A stretch of 64,000 nucleotides of DNA from Candidatus Dormiibacterota bacterium (GCA_003151935.1 PLYZ01000060.1:1-64000); one strand, 5' to 3'. Counted from the stretch's first letter, positions 54,216 to 64,000 are shown. The notes: generated by a model not told the origin, from the sequence alone. Numbers and translations: made by a program.

Positions 54216-55412
54216 ATGCGTGGCTCGAAGCGATGGGGCAACCTCGGCATGGCCGCCGGCGCCGTGACCGCTGCCCTGTTCGCGGTCTTCGACCTCTACC
54301 AATGGGCCCTCGCCTACGCGGGGGATCGCTTCCACAACGACTTCACCTTCTACTACGCTGCGGCCCGGATCGGGCTGGCTCACGGGTGGCCGTCCATCTA
54401 TGACCTCCACCTGCAGCAGGTGGAGCTCGACGCCATCGGCTCCGGCATCAAGATCGCGGAGCTCGCACGCTACATCAGCCCGCCGCCGGTGGCCTGGGCC
54501 GCGATCCCACTTACGGTGCTTCCGTATCCGGCCGCGTACTGGACCTGGAGCGCGCTGCTTCTGATCGCGCTCGCCATCACCTGGCACCTTGCCTCTCCCG
54601 GCCATGGACCCTGGCGGGTCGTCCATTTCGCGGCCGCGGTCGGCTGGCTCCCGGTCATCTACGGCCTGCAGCTCGGCCAGCCCGGAATCTTCGTAGCGCT
54701 CGGCGTCGCCGCGTGCTACGCACTGCTGAGGGCGGAGCGCCCTTTCTGGGCCGGCATCGCTCTTGGTGCGCTCGCGCTGAAGCCTCAGCTTGCGTTCCTG
54801 GTTCCCGCCGCCCTGCTTCTGAGCGGGCGCACCCGGGCCTTCTGGGGCAGCGTCCTCGCGCTGGGCCTTCTCGCCGCAGCTTCGGGGATCGCGCTCGGCC
54901 CGGCCGGCATCGCCGCGTACGAAGCCAGGCTGAGCTTCGCCGCCGGGGTGCCGGTTAACCGTGAGCTGACGATCGCCCCGCTGGTCGGCAGCCTTGCCAG
55001 CGGCGCAGCCCCTTTGGCGCTGACGCGGGTGATCCAGGCCGCGATCGCTCTGTGGGCCCTCCTTCTCACCTACCGGCTGCGTCGCCGAGGGCCCGAGTGG
55101 ATATTCGTCCCGGCACTGATCGGCGGACTGCTGGCCAGCCCATACCTGCACCTCGACGACCTCGCAATGCTCGGCCTGGCGGCCTGGCTCTACTTGCGCA
55201 CCTCGCCGCCCGCCTGGACTTTCGCGTTCATGCTGGCCGTCGCGTTCGCAGCTGAGGGCCTGCCGTTCTGGGGCCCCCTGCCTCTGATCGTCGGTGAGTT
55301 GGGAGCTCTAGTGCTGCTGTCGGTCGAGACGATCAAACATCACGATTCACCGGTCGAGATTCCTGCCCCGTGGCGTCCCGCGCCTTCCGCAAACCGTCGG
55401 GCTCCGTCTTGA
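54216..55412 (+). CDS. DUF2029 / GT87-like membrane glycosyltransferase
   Basis: polytopic; HNDFTFYYAAARIGLAHGWPSIYDLHLQ; GLQLGQPGIFVALGVAACYALLRAERPFWAGIALGALALKPQLAFLVP. Confidence 0.8.
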   Translation: MRGSKRWGNLGMAAGAVTAALFAVFDLYQWALAYAGDRFHNDFTFYYAAARIGLAHGWPSIYDLHLQQVELDAIGSGIKIAELARYISPPPVAWAAIPLTVLPYPAAYWTWSALLLIALAITWHLASPGHGPWRVVHFAAAVGWLPVIYGLQLGQPGIFVALGVAACYALLRAERPFWAGIALGALALKPQLAFLVPAALLLSGRTRAFWGSVLALGLLAAASGIALGPAGIAAYEARLSFAAGVPVNRELTIAPLVGSLASGAAPLALTRVIQAAIALWALLLTYRLRRRGPEWIFVPALIGGLLASPYLHLDDLAMLGLAAWLYLRTSPPAWTFAFMLAVAFAAEGLPFWGPLPLIVGELGALVLLSVETIKHHDSPVEIPAPWRPAPSANRRAPS

Positions 55413-56113
55413 GCCTCACCTGAAGCCAATACGTCGAGGCCACCTCGAGATTCGGCCGCCGCCGCCTCGGCGAGGCCGAGCGACCACTGCGTGAGCACGC
55501 TGCGGCGGTCGGCCCGCAGCGCGCCCTGAGGTAGCTCCGCGATCTGGCGCGCGAGCTGCTGCGCCTCCTCGAGCGCGGCGCCGGGTTCGACGAGCCGTTC
55601 GACCAGACCGATCTGCAGCGCCTCCATCGCCGCGACCGGGCGGCCTGTGAGGATCATCTCGAGTGCCCGGCCCTGGCCGATCATGCGCGGCAGCCGGATC
55701 GTGCCCATATCGATCAGCGGCACCCCGAAGCGCCGGTTCAACACGCCGAACGTCGCGTTGGTGGCGGCGACCCGAAGGTCACACCACAGCGCGAGCTCCA
55801 GACCGCCCGCCACCGCATAGCCTTCGATCGCCGCGATCACCGGCTTGCTGAGTGTCATTCGGGTCGGCCCCATCGGGCCGTTGCGGGTCGGCCCCATCGG
55901 GCCGTCGACGTCATCGGACAACCGGCTCGGAGAGCCCGCCGCCAGCGCTTTCAGGTCGAAACCTGCGCAGAAGGTTCCGCCGGCCCCAGTCAGGACGGCG
56001 ACCGCGAGGGACTCCGACTTTTCGAACTTCTCGAAAGCTACCCTCAACGCGGAAGCGGTTTCCGGGTCGACAGCGTTCCGGACCTCCGGCCGCGTGATCA
56101 TGACCGTCATCAC
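55340..56113 (-). CDS. enoyl-CoA hydratase/isomerase family protein
   Basis: VMITRPEVRNAVDPETASAL; TFCAGFDLKALAAG; KPVIAAIEGYAVAGGLELALWCDLRVA. Confidence 0.9.
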   Translation of the reverse strand: MMTVMITRPEVRNAVDPETASALRVAFEKFEKSESLAVAVLTGAGGTFCAGFDLKALAAGSPSRLSDDVDGPMGPTRNGPMGPTRMTLSKPVIAAIEGYAVAGGLELALWCDLRVAATNATFGVLNRRFGVPLIDMGTIRLPRMIGQGRALEMILTGRPVAAMEALQIGLVERLVEPGAALEEAQQLARQIAELPQGALRADRRSVLTQWSLGLAEAAAAESRGGLDVLASGEAQDGARRFAEGAGRHGAGISTGES

Positions 56114-56153
56114 ACCACCCTCGGCCGTGACCTGGACTTTGGAGGCCGTTCGG

Positions 56154-57788
56154 CTACTCCTCGTCCATGTAGGGGTAGCGGTGATCGGTCGGCGGCGCGT
56201 ATGTCTCCTTGATCGTGCGGGGGCTGACCCAGCGGATCAGGTTCAGGAACGAGCCCGCCTTGTCATTGGTGCCGGACGCTCTGGCGCCACCGAATGGCTG
56301 AAGACCCACGACCGCGCCGGTGGGCTTGTCGTTGATGTAGAAGTTCCCCGCGGCGTTGACCAGCGTCTCGGACGCTGTGCGAATCGCCTGGCGGTCCTGC
56401 GCGAAGATGGCGCCAGTCAACCCGTATGGGCTCGTCCGGTCGCACAGCGCGAGCGTCTCCTCGAACTTCCCGTCGGCGTACGGGTAGACCGTGAGGATGG
56501 GGCCGAACAACTCCTCGCGCAGCAATTTGAAGTCCGGGTCGGTGGTCTCGATCACCGTCGGCCGGATGAACCAACCGACGGTGTCGTCACCCTTGCCTCC
56601 GGCGATCACCTTGGCGCTCTCATCCTTGCGCGCGAAATCGATCGCCTTCATGTGGTTCGAATACGCCTTGCCGTCAATCACGGCGCCCATGAAGTTGCGG
56701 AAGTCGGCGACATCTCCCTGCGGGATGGCGTCTACCTCGTCCGCCATCTCCGATCGCATCCCCTTCCACATCGATTGCGGGATATACGCTCGGGAAGCGG
56801 CGGAGCATTTTTGACCCTGGTATTCGAAAGCGCCGCGGATCAGCGCGGTGCGCAGCGCATCGGGGTCGGCCGACTCGTGCGCGAAAATGAAATCCTTGCC
56901 GCCTGTCTCACCGACAAGCCGTGGGTACGTGCGGTAGTGGTCGACGTTCTGGCCCACCGTCCTCCACATGCCCTGGAATACCTCGGTCGACCCTGTGAAG
57001 TGGATCCCGGCAAGCTCCTTATGCCCGAGCACCTGCTCGGCGATCTTCGAGGCGCTGCCGCTCACCATGTTGATCACTCCGGGCGGCAGGCCTGCCTCGT
57101 TCAGAATCTCCATCAAGAAGTGGCTGACGAGCAGCGTCTGCGTCGCAGGCTTGAAGACCACGGTGTTGCCCATGAGCGCAGCCGCAGTGGGTAGGTTGGC
57201 GCCGATGGATGTGAAGTTGAACGGGCTGACCGCAAAGACGAAGCCCTCCAGCGGCCGGTACTCGAGGCGGTTCCATGCGGTGCCATCGTTAGTCGGCTGC
57301 TGGTTCAGCAGCTGGTCGCCGAAGAAAGCGTTGTAGCGCCAGAAGTCGACCGACTCGCAGGCCGCGTCGATCTCCGCCTGGTGGACGGTCTTGGATTGCC
57401 CCAGCATGGTGGCCGCGTTGATCGTGTCGCGCCAGGGTCCGGCCAGCAGCGAAGCGGCGCGGAGCAGTACCGCCGCCCGCTCGTGATACGAGGTCGCTGC
57501 CCAGGCGCGACGAGCCTTGAGAGCCGCGTTGATGGCGTCACTGAAGTCTTTGTCCGAGCCGACCGCGTACTCGGCGATGCTGAGCTCCTTCCGGTGAGGG
57601 GAGCGGATGTCGGCTCTCGAAGCGCCCCACCGCTTCTCGCCGCCGATCTGCATCGGGACCTCGGTCCGGGCGTCGGTGAGCTCTGCCAGCCTGGCCTTGA
57701 GAGACTTGCGATAGGGATCGCCGGGCGCGTACTGGCGAACCGGCTCATTGACCGGGGTAGGAACTCTGAAGTGTCCGTCGGCGGTCAT
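56154..57788 (-). CDS. pruA: L-glutamate gamma-semialdehyde (1-pyrroline-5-carboxylate) dehydrogenase
   Basis: HRKELSIAEYAVGSDKDFSDAINAALKARRAWA; VGETGGKDFIFAHESAD; EYQGQKCSAASRAYIP. Confidence 0.92.
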   Translation of the reverse strand: MTADGHFRVPTPVNEPVRQYAPGDPYRKSLKARLAELTDARTEVPMQIGGEKRWGASRADIRSPHRKELSIAEYAVGSDKDFSDAINAALKARRAWAATSYHERAAVLLRAASLLAGPWRDTINAATMLGQSKTVHQAEIDAACESVDFWRYNAFFGDQLLNQQPTNDGTAWNRLEYRPLEGFVFAVSPFNFTSIGANLPTAAALMGNTVVFKPATQTLLVSHFLMEILNEAGLPPGVINMVSGSASKIAEQVLGHKELAGIHFTGSTEVFQGMWRTVGQNVDHYRTYPRLVGETGGKDFIFAHESADPDALRTALIRGAFEYQGQKCSAASRAYIPQSMWKGMRSEMADEVDAIPQGDVADFRNFMGAVIDGKAYSNHMKAIDFARKDESAKVIAGGKGDDTVGWFIRPTVIETTDPDFKLLREELFGPILTVYPYADGKFEETLALCDRTSPYGLTGAIFAQDRQAIRTASETLVNAAGNFYINDKPTGAVVGLQPFGGARASGTNDKAGSFLNLIRWVSPRTIKETYAPPTDHRYPYMDEE

Positions 57789-57853
57789 CTCGACTCCTCG
57801 GTGTTGCTGCTTCTGATGGGTCAAATCGTAACCCGGGCTCGTATCCCAACAAG

Positions 57854-58798
57854 TTGGCCGTCAAGACTGTTCGGAGGAGCTCTTTGGTCGGCCTGATCCC
57901 ATCCGCCACCGCTCGCCCTGTCGCCGTTTCGGATCGGGTCTGCCAGACCGTCGCGCTCCTCGGGCGCCGCGGCTATGCCCTTGGCGCCGAACGCCTCGCC
58001 GAGCTGTGCATCGGCGGGCCGGTCTCGACCCGGGAGGTGCGTTGGACGGTGGCCGCAGACGGCGACCTCGTCATCGCGAACGACCTTGTCGTCGATCGGG
58101 CGGAGCTGGCCCGGGTGGACCTGATCCGCTCTCGGGCCATCGGTCATCGGGCCGGCGCAGGCGCCTATATCGAGGTGACGGCTCGGTTCGTGCGGGCACT
58201 GGTCGCCTTTGCGCCCTTTATCCGCGGCGTCTCGATCGCGGGATCGCTGGCCAGCGGCGGCTTCCGTGCGTCAGACGACGTGGACCTGAACCTCATCGTC
58301 GATGACGGCCACCGGCACCTCGCGTACGTTGCGGTGAACGTGCTCGGTTTGGCGCATGCGCTCGCGCACCGGGGAAAGCCCGTCGACGACCTCACGCGAC
58401 GCCCGATCGCGCCTCGCCTGATGACCGCGAACCTGATTCTCGAGCGCTCGCAGTGCCTCCCGCTCGAGCGCCAGGACGAGGACATGGCATTCGAGCTGCT
58501 GATGGCCGAACCGGTCTTCGGCCTCGACGCGATCAAGGAGCTGATTCATGCCAACCCTGGCCTTCTGGAGCATTTTCCTCAGCTGGCGAACAAGCCGGCG
58601 CCACTGCTCATCGAACCCCCCGCCCGCAGCCTGCCGTCGGCGTTGTTCCCTACCTTTCTCGATGGCGCCGCGCGCGTGGTGGGCGAGAGCGCATGGCGCT
58701 ACATGCAGTGGACCCGACGCCATCATCCCGACGCGCTCGCGCGCGTCAGATACGTGCGCTCGACCATGCGCCCATACACATTGTTCGACCGGTCTTGA
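57854..58798 (+). CDS. nucleotidyltransferase-domain protein
   Basis: FIRGVSIAGSLASGGFRASDDVDLNLIVDDG (GS-x-DVDL NTase motif); TTG start. Confidence 0.65.
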   Translation: MAVKTVRRSSLVGLIPSATARPVAVSDRVCQTVALLGRRGYALGAERLAELCIGGPVSTREVRWTVAADGDLVIANDLVVDRAELARVDLIRSRAIGHRAGAGAYIEVTARFVRALVAFAPFIRGVSIAGSLASGGFRASDDVDLNLIVDDGHRHLAYVAVNVLGLAHALAHRGKPVDDLTRRPIAPRLMTANLILERSQCLPLERQDEDMAFELLMAEPVFGLDAIKELIHANPGLLEHFPQLANKPAPLLIEPPARSLPSALFPTFLDGAARVVGESAWRYMQWTRRHHPDALARVRYVRSTMRPYTLFDRS

Positions 58799-61700
58799 TC
58801 CTGTCCCTCGCGGTCACGATTCTCGCCGTCACGAGCGTCCTGCTTTTCGCGTTCGGCCTGAACCTGCTGTATCTAACGTGGCGCGCGACGAGGTTGCATT
58901 CGCGTTCAACGCGCTTGACGGTCGACGGTGACGAGCCACTCGTCTGCGTGCAGATCCCCGTGTACAACGAGCGGTACGTGGCGGAGCGCGTCCTCGACGC
59001 AGTGTGCGCGATCGACTGGCCGCCGGGCCTGCTCCAGGTCCAGGTTCTCGACGACTCGGACGACGAGACGGTGTCCATCGTCGCGAGTCGCGTGGCCACC
59101 TGGCGGCTCAAGGGGATGGAGGTCACGCACGTGCGGCGTGGCACCCGAAATGGTTTCAAGGCGGGCGCGCTCGCTCACGGCCTGACGCTGACGGAGGCTC
59201 CGCTGGTCGCGATCTTCGATGCGGACTTCGTACCACCGCGCGACTTTCTGCGGCGCATCGTCGGCGCTTTCGACGATCCGAGGGTCGGATTCGCGCAGGC
59301 GAGATGGGGTCACCTCGACGAGGGTTATTCATGGTTCACCCGCCTTCAGGCCCGTGCGATCGATTTCCATTTCCTCATCGAGCAGGCGGTGCGTTCCGCC
59401 GACGGCTACTTCACCAACTTCACCGGCACTGCGGGCGTCTGGAGACGCAGTGCCATCGAGGACTCCGGGGGCTGGAGCGCGGACACGCTGACTGAGGATC
59501 TAGACCTGAGCTACAGGGCGCAGCTCCGTGGATGGCGCGCCGCCTACCTCGAAGACCTCGTCGTGCCAGAGGAGCTCCCGGTGTCAATCGACGCCTACCG
59601 CCGGCAGCAGTCGAGATGGGCAACCGGAAGCTTCCAATCCGCATTCAAGCTGCTCGTCCCGGTGCTGCGCAGCAACAATCGTGCCGCCGTCAAGCTGCAG
59701 GCGAGCGTCCATTTACTCGCGTACGGAATCGGCCCGCTGATGCTGCTGCAGCTGATGTGCTACCCCGCCTTGCTGCTCACCCTCAGCCGGCACGGCCTTC
59801 CCTGGCCGCTCGCCGACGCGTCGGCGCTCGTGCTGCCCATCGCAGTGGCGCCATGGTTCGGTTTCATCGTGGCGCAGACACGGCTCGGACGCAAATGGTG
59901 GTCCGCGCTGCCGTCGCTGCTCTGCCAGGTCGTCGGCGCCGGGATGTCGCTGACCGCACTGCTCGCGCTCTTTCGCGCCACCAAACGTGGAGGGCAGTTC
60001 ATTCGAACGCCGAAGCACCGGATCGAACAGCCCGGCCAGGAGTGGCGGCACCAGGACTACGTCCGGGTGGGAGACCCGCGTGCGGTGGGCGAGGCCGTGT
60101 TAGGGCTGGCCGCGCTCGCGATGATCCCTGTTGCCGCCCTCCTGCATCAGTGGCTGCTTGCCCTCTACACGAGCATGTTCGCGCTGGGCTTTCTCAGTCT
60201 TGCCTCCCTAAGCGCAATCGACGCGTTCGAGGTGCTCACGCTCCGCAGCCTGGGCCGGCGTGCCCTCGCGCGCGTCCAGGCGGCGGGTCCCAGGCTGGTC
60301 CTCGTCGGGCTCTGTGCTGTGCTGCTGCTCTTCGCCGCGCAGATGCCAGAGCCGTTCGAGGACGGCTACGGGCACTGGCTGATCGCGGCGAACCTTGCCC
60401 AGACCGGACACCTCCACGATCCGCTTTTCGGGATGGAGGACACATGGCTGCCCGGCTACCACGTTTTGGCCGCGGCAGTCCTGAAGTTGTTCGGATTGGG
60501 GAACCTGGGCGCGTTGAAGGCGCTTGGAGCCTTGCTCGGCCTCGCCACGCTGGCGTGCGTCTACGCTCTCGCGCCGAACACGCGCCAGGCCCGGCTCGCC
60601 GTCGTGCTCCTGGTCCTGAACCCGGTCTTCCTGTTCACCTCGGGATCGGCGGTCGTCGAACCTCTTCTGACGGCGCTGCTCACGGCCGCCGCCCTCGCCG
60701 CGGTCCGCGGCCGGATGAAGGTCGCCGCCCTGCTGGCGGTGCTGGCTTGCCTGACCGCCACCAAGGCCTGGATCTGGTTCGGGGCCGTGGCCGGCTTCGC
60801 GGCGGTCGAGCTGTTGCGCCGGCGAGCTCCCGCCCGGCGTAGCTGGCCGGCGATCGCGTGGGCGGTGCCGGCGATCGCCGTGCTCGTTTTCCTCCAGCTC
60901 GGCTTTGCGCCCGCCAGCCATTCCGTCGCCCGCGGCTCGCTCGAGGTCGCCTCGGCCACGACTCGCGGGAGCCTGCCTGGCGGAGCGCTGGCCCGGGTCG
61001 CCGAGCTTGCTCAAACCTACGGGCGTGCCGCCGTTCCCCTCTTCGCATTCGGGGCGCTGGGCCTGTGGATTGCGATCCGCCGCTTGATCTCGGGAACCGA
61101 CCGGGCGACCATGCGCTTCCTCCATTTCCCTGCCCTGGTTTACCTCGCGGCCGTTTTCGGCCTGGTCGCGATCGGGGCCTACACCGGAAGCCACCGCTAC
61201 CTCTATCCGGCGCTGCCCTCTCTCGCCCTGCTCGCGGCCGCCGCTCTCGACCGGCACGCGGCCGCCGTCCGGCTGGCTGCAGTGGCCGCCTCGGGACTGA
61301 TCGCCGTCGCGTTCCTACCCGTGTTCGCGAGCTTTGCCGCGGACAACGCGGGACTGATCGCCGCGGGCCGGGCCGCCGCCGGAACCCAGGGCCTGCTGAT
61401 CACCGACTCGCCGGTGGTGGCTTATTACAGCGGCCGCCCTCCGTCGCAGATCGCAGGTTCGCAAACGCTGCCCGCCGGCCGTGAGCAGGCGATCGCCTGG
61501 ATGAGCTCCCACGGCGTCACCGATGTGGTGCTCGAGAACATCAGCTATTACCGAGCCACTTCGCTGTTCCCCGACCTGGCCAGCGGTCACGCCACACCTC
61601 CTTTCGCTCCGCTGGGCGAGCAGGCGCAGTACCAGGTCGCGGGCGGCAAACCGGTGTACGCCTATCGGTTGGGGACGGCGCTGCTGACGCAGTCGATCTA

Positions 61701-62361
61701 CCCAGGGGTGGACGCTTGCATCGAGGGTGCTTCCGGCGAGGGCAAGACCACGCCCCTGGCCAAGGGCGTCGTCCTGGAGATAGCGGGTAAAGACGTCGCG
61801 GGTGAGGGCATGGGCTTCGGCGTTCCGATCGTCCAGTACCCCGACGGCTGGGTCTATTCGCGAACCGCGACGAACGCCGACCTGTCCACCGCGGGCACCA
61901 CAGTCTGGAAGCGGACCTACCAGCTCGACGAGATCGGCGGCGACGCCGCACACAATTACGCGTTCGTCCCCGTCGCATCGCGCGGCACGATCGAGGTGAC
62001 GTACACGATCGACCCCACAGGCGTCCAGGTCGGGATCCATGTGGTCCGGCTCGAGCCGGGGTACAGCGAGGTCGGGATCCTCAACGAGCAGTCGGCTGCG
62101 TTCAACGATTTTGCCGCCGACCAGAGCCTCACGCTTCTCGACGGACAATTCGGTAACTGGGAGCCGGTGACGGGCGCTTGGGCACGGCTCCAATCGAGAA
62201 ATCTCGGCGTGCAGTGGTCGGTGCCCTCCCTTGGAGGCGCTCAACTTCACGGTGGGCGCGAGCTGACACCACCTGATTTCAACTGGGCCGGCCTGGACTA
62301 TCTCTTCCCGTCCGGATTCGCCGGCACCAGCTACCACGTCAACGTGGAGGAGGCGAGATGA
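58795..62361 (+). CDS. fusion glycosyltransferase: GT2 (CESA-like) + GT-C-like polytopic domain + C-terminal beta domain
   Basis: VCVQIPVYNERYVAERVLDAV; FDADFVPP; TEDLDLSYRA; RRQQSRWATG; then PFEDGYGHWLIAANLAQTGHLHDPLFG and a further TM array; TTG start overlapping TGA. Confidence 0.8.
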   Translation: MILSLAVTILAVTSVLLFAFGLNLLYLTWRATRLHSRSTRLTVDGDEPLVCVQIPVYNERYVAERVLDAVCAIDWPPGLLQVQVLDDSDDETVSIVASRVATWRLKGMEVTHVRRGTRNGFKAGALAHGLTLTEAPLVAIFDADFVPPRDFLRRIVGAFDDPRVGFAQARWGHLDEGYSWFTRLQARAIDFHFLIEQAVRSADGYFTNFTGTAGVWRRSAIEDSGGWSADTLTEDLDLSYRAQLRGWRAAYLEDLVVPEELPVSIDAYRRQQSRWATGSFQSAFKLLVPVLRSNNRAAVKLQASVHLLAYGIGPLMLLQLMCYPALLLTLSRHGLPWPLADASALVLPIAVAPWFGFIVAQTRLGRKWWSALPSLLCQVVGAGMSLTALLALFRATKRGGQFIRTPKHRIEQPGQEWRHQDYVRVGDPRAVGEAVLGLAALAMIPVAALLHQWLLALYTSMFALGFLSLASLSAIDAFEVLTLRSLGRRALARVQAAGPRLVLVGLCAVLLLFAAQMPEPFEDGYGHWLIAANLAQTGHLHDPLFGMEDTWLPGYHVLAAAVLKLFGLGNLGALKALGALLGLATLACVYALAPNTRQARLAVVLLVLNPVFLFTSGSAVVEPLLTALLTAAALAAVRGRMKVAALLAVLACLTATKAWIWFGAVAGFAAVELLRRRAPARRSWPAIAWAVPAIAVLVFLQLGFAPASHSVARGSLEVASATTRGSLPGGALARVAELAQTYGRAAVPLFAFGALGLWIAIRRLISGTDRATMRFLHFPALVYLAAVFGLVAIGAYTGSHRYLYPALPSLALLAAAALDRHAAAVRLAAVAASGLIAVAFLPVFASFAADNAGLIAAGRAAAGTQGLLITDSPVVAYYSGRPPSQIAGSQTLPAGREQAIAWMSSHGVTDVVLENISYYRATSLFPDLASGHATPPFAPLGEQAQYQVAGGKPVYAYRLGTALLTQSIYPGVDACIEGASGEGKTTPLAKGVVLEIAGKDVAGEGMGFGVPIVQYPDGWVYSRTATNADLSTAGTTVWKRTYQLDEIGGDAAHNYAFVPVASRGTIEVTYTIDPTGVQVGIHVVRLEPGYSEVGILNEQSAAFNDFAADQSLTLLDGQFGNWEPVTGAWARLQSRNLGVQWSVPSLGGAQLHGGRELTPPDFNWAGLDYLFPSGFAGTSYHVNVEEAR

Positions 62362-63695
62362 CGCCAAACGAGAAAACCGATGTCGTCCTCGTGTATCCGC
62401 AGCGCGCGTCGGCACAGGGACGGCACTGGATCATGCCATCGCTCGGGCTCATGTACCTGAGCGCGGCGCTCCGGCGAGCCGGCTACACGGTCCGGCACAT
62501 CGACCACACGTTCATGGAGCGCCGCGAGGTCCTGTCCGAGATCGAGCGCCTCCGTCCGTCGGTGATCGGCATCTACTGCATGATCACCATGCAGGATGAG
62601 GCGCTCTCGCTTGCCGCGCAGGTTCGCGGCAAAGCGCTGACCGTGGTGGGAGGTCCCTACCCGTCCGGCGAGCCGGAGACCTTCGTCGACCAGTTCGACC
62701 TGGTCGCGGTCGGCGAGGGCGAGGAGACGATCGTCCAGATCATGGAGCACCTCGACGATCGCCGGTTCGAGGAGATCGCCGGCCTGGTCTTCAAGCGCGA
62801 CGGAGAGATTGTTCGCGGCGCCGCGAAGATCCGCACCAAGGACATGTCGCACCTGCCCCTGCCCTACCGGGGCGACGTCCCAAACGCCGAGTACATCGCC
62901 TACTGGCGCAAGCACTGGAAGGACGCCACGACTCCCCTGATGTCGACGCGCGGCTGCCCCTTTCGCTGCGACTTCTGCCACAAGTCCGTGTTCGGCGACC
63001 TGTTCAGCGCAAGACCGGTCGAATCGGTCGTGGCGGAGATGAGCGAGATCGCCGAGCTCGGCTACGACCACATCTGGATGTCGGACGACCTCTTCACGCT
63101 CAACTACAAACGCACCTTCGAGCTCGCTCAGGCGATCGAGGCAGCGCACCTCCCCCTCACGTGGGAATGCCTGAGCCGCGTCACGCATGTCGACCGCGCG
63201 CTCTTCGAACAGATGCGCCGCGCTGGATGCAAGAGGATCTTCTTCGGAATCGAATCCGGCGATGAGAACGTGCTGAAGGAGATGAAGAAAGGCATCACGC
63301 CAGACCAGGCGCGAGCGGCGGTGGAAGCCTGCGTCGCGGCCGGGATCAAGGCGGCCGGCTTCTTCATGGTCGGCTACCTGGGCGAGACCACCGACTCGCT
63401 CATCCGCAGCATCAACTTCTCGAGCAGCCTCCCCCTCGACTACGTCAGCTACACGATCGCCTACCCGCTTCCCGGAACCGGCTTCTACGAACGCGTGCGC
63501 GAGCGCCGCCAGCGCGGCGAGTGGCACAAGGTGCGCCACAACAGGCTCCTGTTCAACACCGACTTCTCAGAGCACAAGCTGCGGGCGGCGATCCTCAAGG
63601 GCGCGATCCAGCATCGTCTCAACCGGATGCACCTGCGTCCGGCGGCCAGAGCCTTCCAGCTCGCCACGGATCCGGTGCTACGCGCACTCCGCTAG
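62358..63695 (+). CDS. B12-binding radical SAM protein
   Basis: MPSLGLMYLSAALRRAGYTVRHID; TRGCPFRCDFCHKSVFG (CxxxCxxC); FFGIESGDENVL. Confidence 0.92.
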   Translation: MTPNEKTDVVLVYPQRASAQGRHWIMPSLGLMYLSAALRRAGYTVRHIDHTFMERREVLSEIERLRPSVIGIYCMITMQDEALSLAAQVRGKALTVVGGPYPSGEPETFVDQFDLVAVGEGEETIVQIMEHLDDRRFEEIAGLVFKRDGEIVRGAAKIRTKDMSHLPLPYRGDVPNAEYIAYWRKHWKDATTPLMSTRGCPFRCDFCHKSVFGDLFSARPVESVVAEMSEIAELGYDHIWMSDDLFTLNYKRTFELAQAIEAAHLPLTWECLSRVTHVDRALFEQMRRAGCKRIFFGIESGDENVLKEMKKGITPDQARAAVEACVAAGIKAAGFFMVGYLGETTDSLIRSINFSSSLPLDYVSYTIAYPLPGTGFYERVRERRQRGEWHKVRHNRLLFNTDFSEHKLRAAILKGAIQHRLNRMHLRPAARAFQLATDPVLRALR

Positions 63696-63698
63696 CGA

Positions 63699-64000
63699 TC
63701 GCGCTCGTCGGCGCCGTCGCCGCGATCGCCTGTGCCACGCCGCCCGCCGGCCCGCCGGCGTATCCCGAAACCGGCCTGCTGCTGCTGACCCTCCAGGACG
63801 GCACCCTGGCAGCTTCGGCACCAGTCGGCTCGGATGTGGTCGCGGTGATCGTCTCGGAGGACGGCAAGACGGCGTATGTCGCGGACAGCGCTCCAGGCGA
63901 CGTGTACGCGGTTCGGCTTCCCAGTCTCCAGGTGGCGTGGAAGCAGCACGTCGGCGGGGCGCCTTTCGGACTGCTTCTCCATCAGGAACGCCTCTTCGTG
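63699..64000 (+). CDS. partial secreted protein, possibly beta-propeller (start uncertain, truncated by window end)
   Basis: frame reads IALVGAVAAIACATPPAGPPAYPETGLLLLTLQDGTLAASAPVGSDVVAVIVSEDGKTAYVADSAPGDVYAVRLPSLQVAWKQHVGG. Confidence 0.45.

Noticed and set aside
1-64000. CRISPR arrays, tRNA/rRNA genes, IS transposases, prophage genes
   Set aside because: No regularly spaced repeats, no GTTCRANNC T-arm cloverleafs and no transposase/integrase/phage motifs seen by eye; a tool scan (tRNAscan-SE, ISEScan) would be decisive

Overview
High-GC (about 65-70%) chromosomal window from an unidentified bacterium. The gene style (PurE/PurD/GuaA/GuaB3, MrfA/MrfB-like pair, DUF881 pair, zinc-ribbon PrsW) suggests a Chloroflexota / Dormibacterota / Actinobacteria-like soil lineage, but this is not proven from sequence alone. 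Content is mostly ordinary housekeeping: a two-subunit biotin carboxylase/carboxyltransferase, purine genes, Glu dehydrogenase, CysRS, GreA, fumarase, PruA and transporters. No tRNA, rRNA, CRISPR array, prophage or autonomous IS was recognised. The most notable items are: (1) a fluoride (crcB-motif) riboswitch on the minus strand upstream of a KefB-type cation/proton antiporter, with a readable SD-sequestering alternative helix; (2) a dispersed two-hairpin intergenic repeat family (about 10.1 kb and 20.5 kb, with a solo palindrome at 4.43 kb); (3) a 195-bp element with perfect 19-bp terminal inverted repeats at 40.8 kb; (4) many TANNNT-N6/7-RTG leaderless promoters, including two divergent pairs sharing one near-symmetric -10; (5) a GT2/GT-C/beta-domain fusion next to a B12-radical SAM protein at the right edge; (6) a divergent PhaR-like regulator and basic-tailed PhaF-like protein; (7) a frame-disrupted ECF sigma factor. 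All calls come from reading the sequence and recalled family knowledge; no searches were run.
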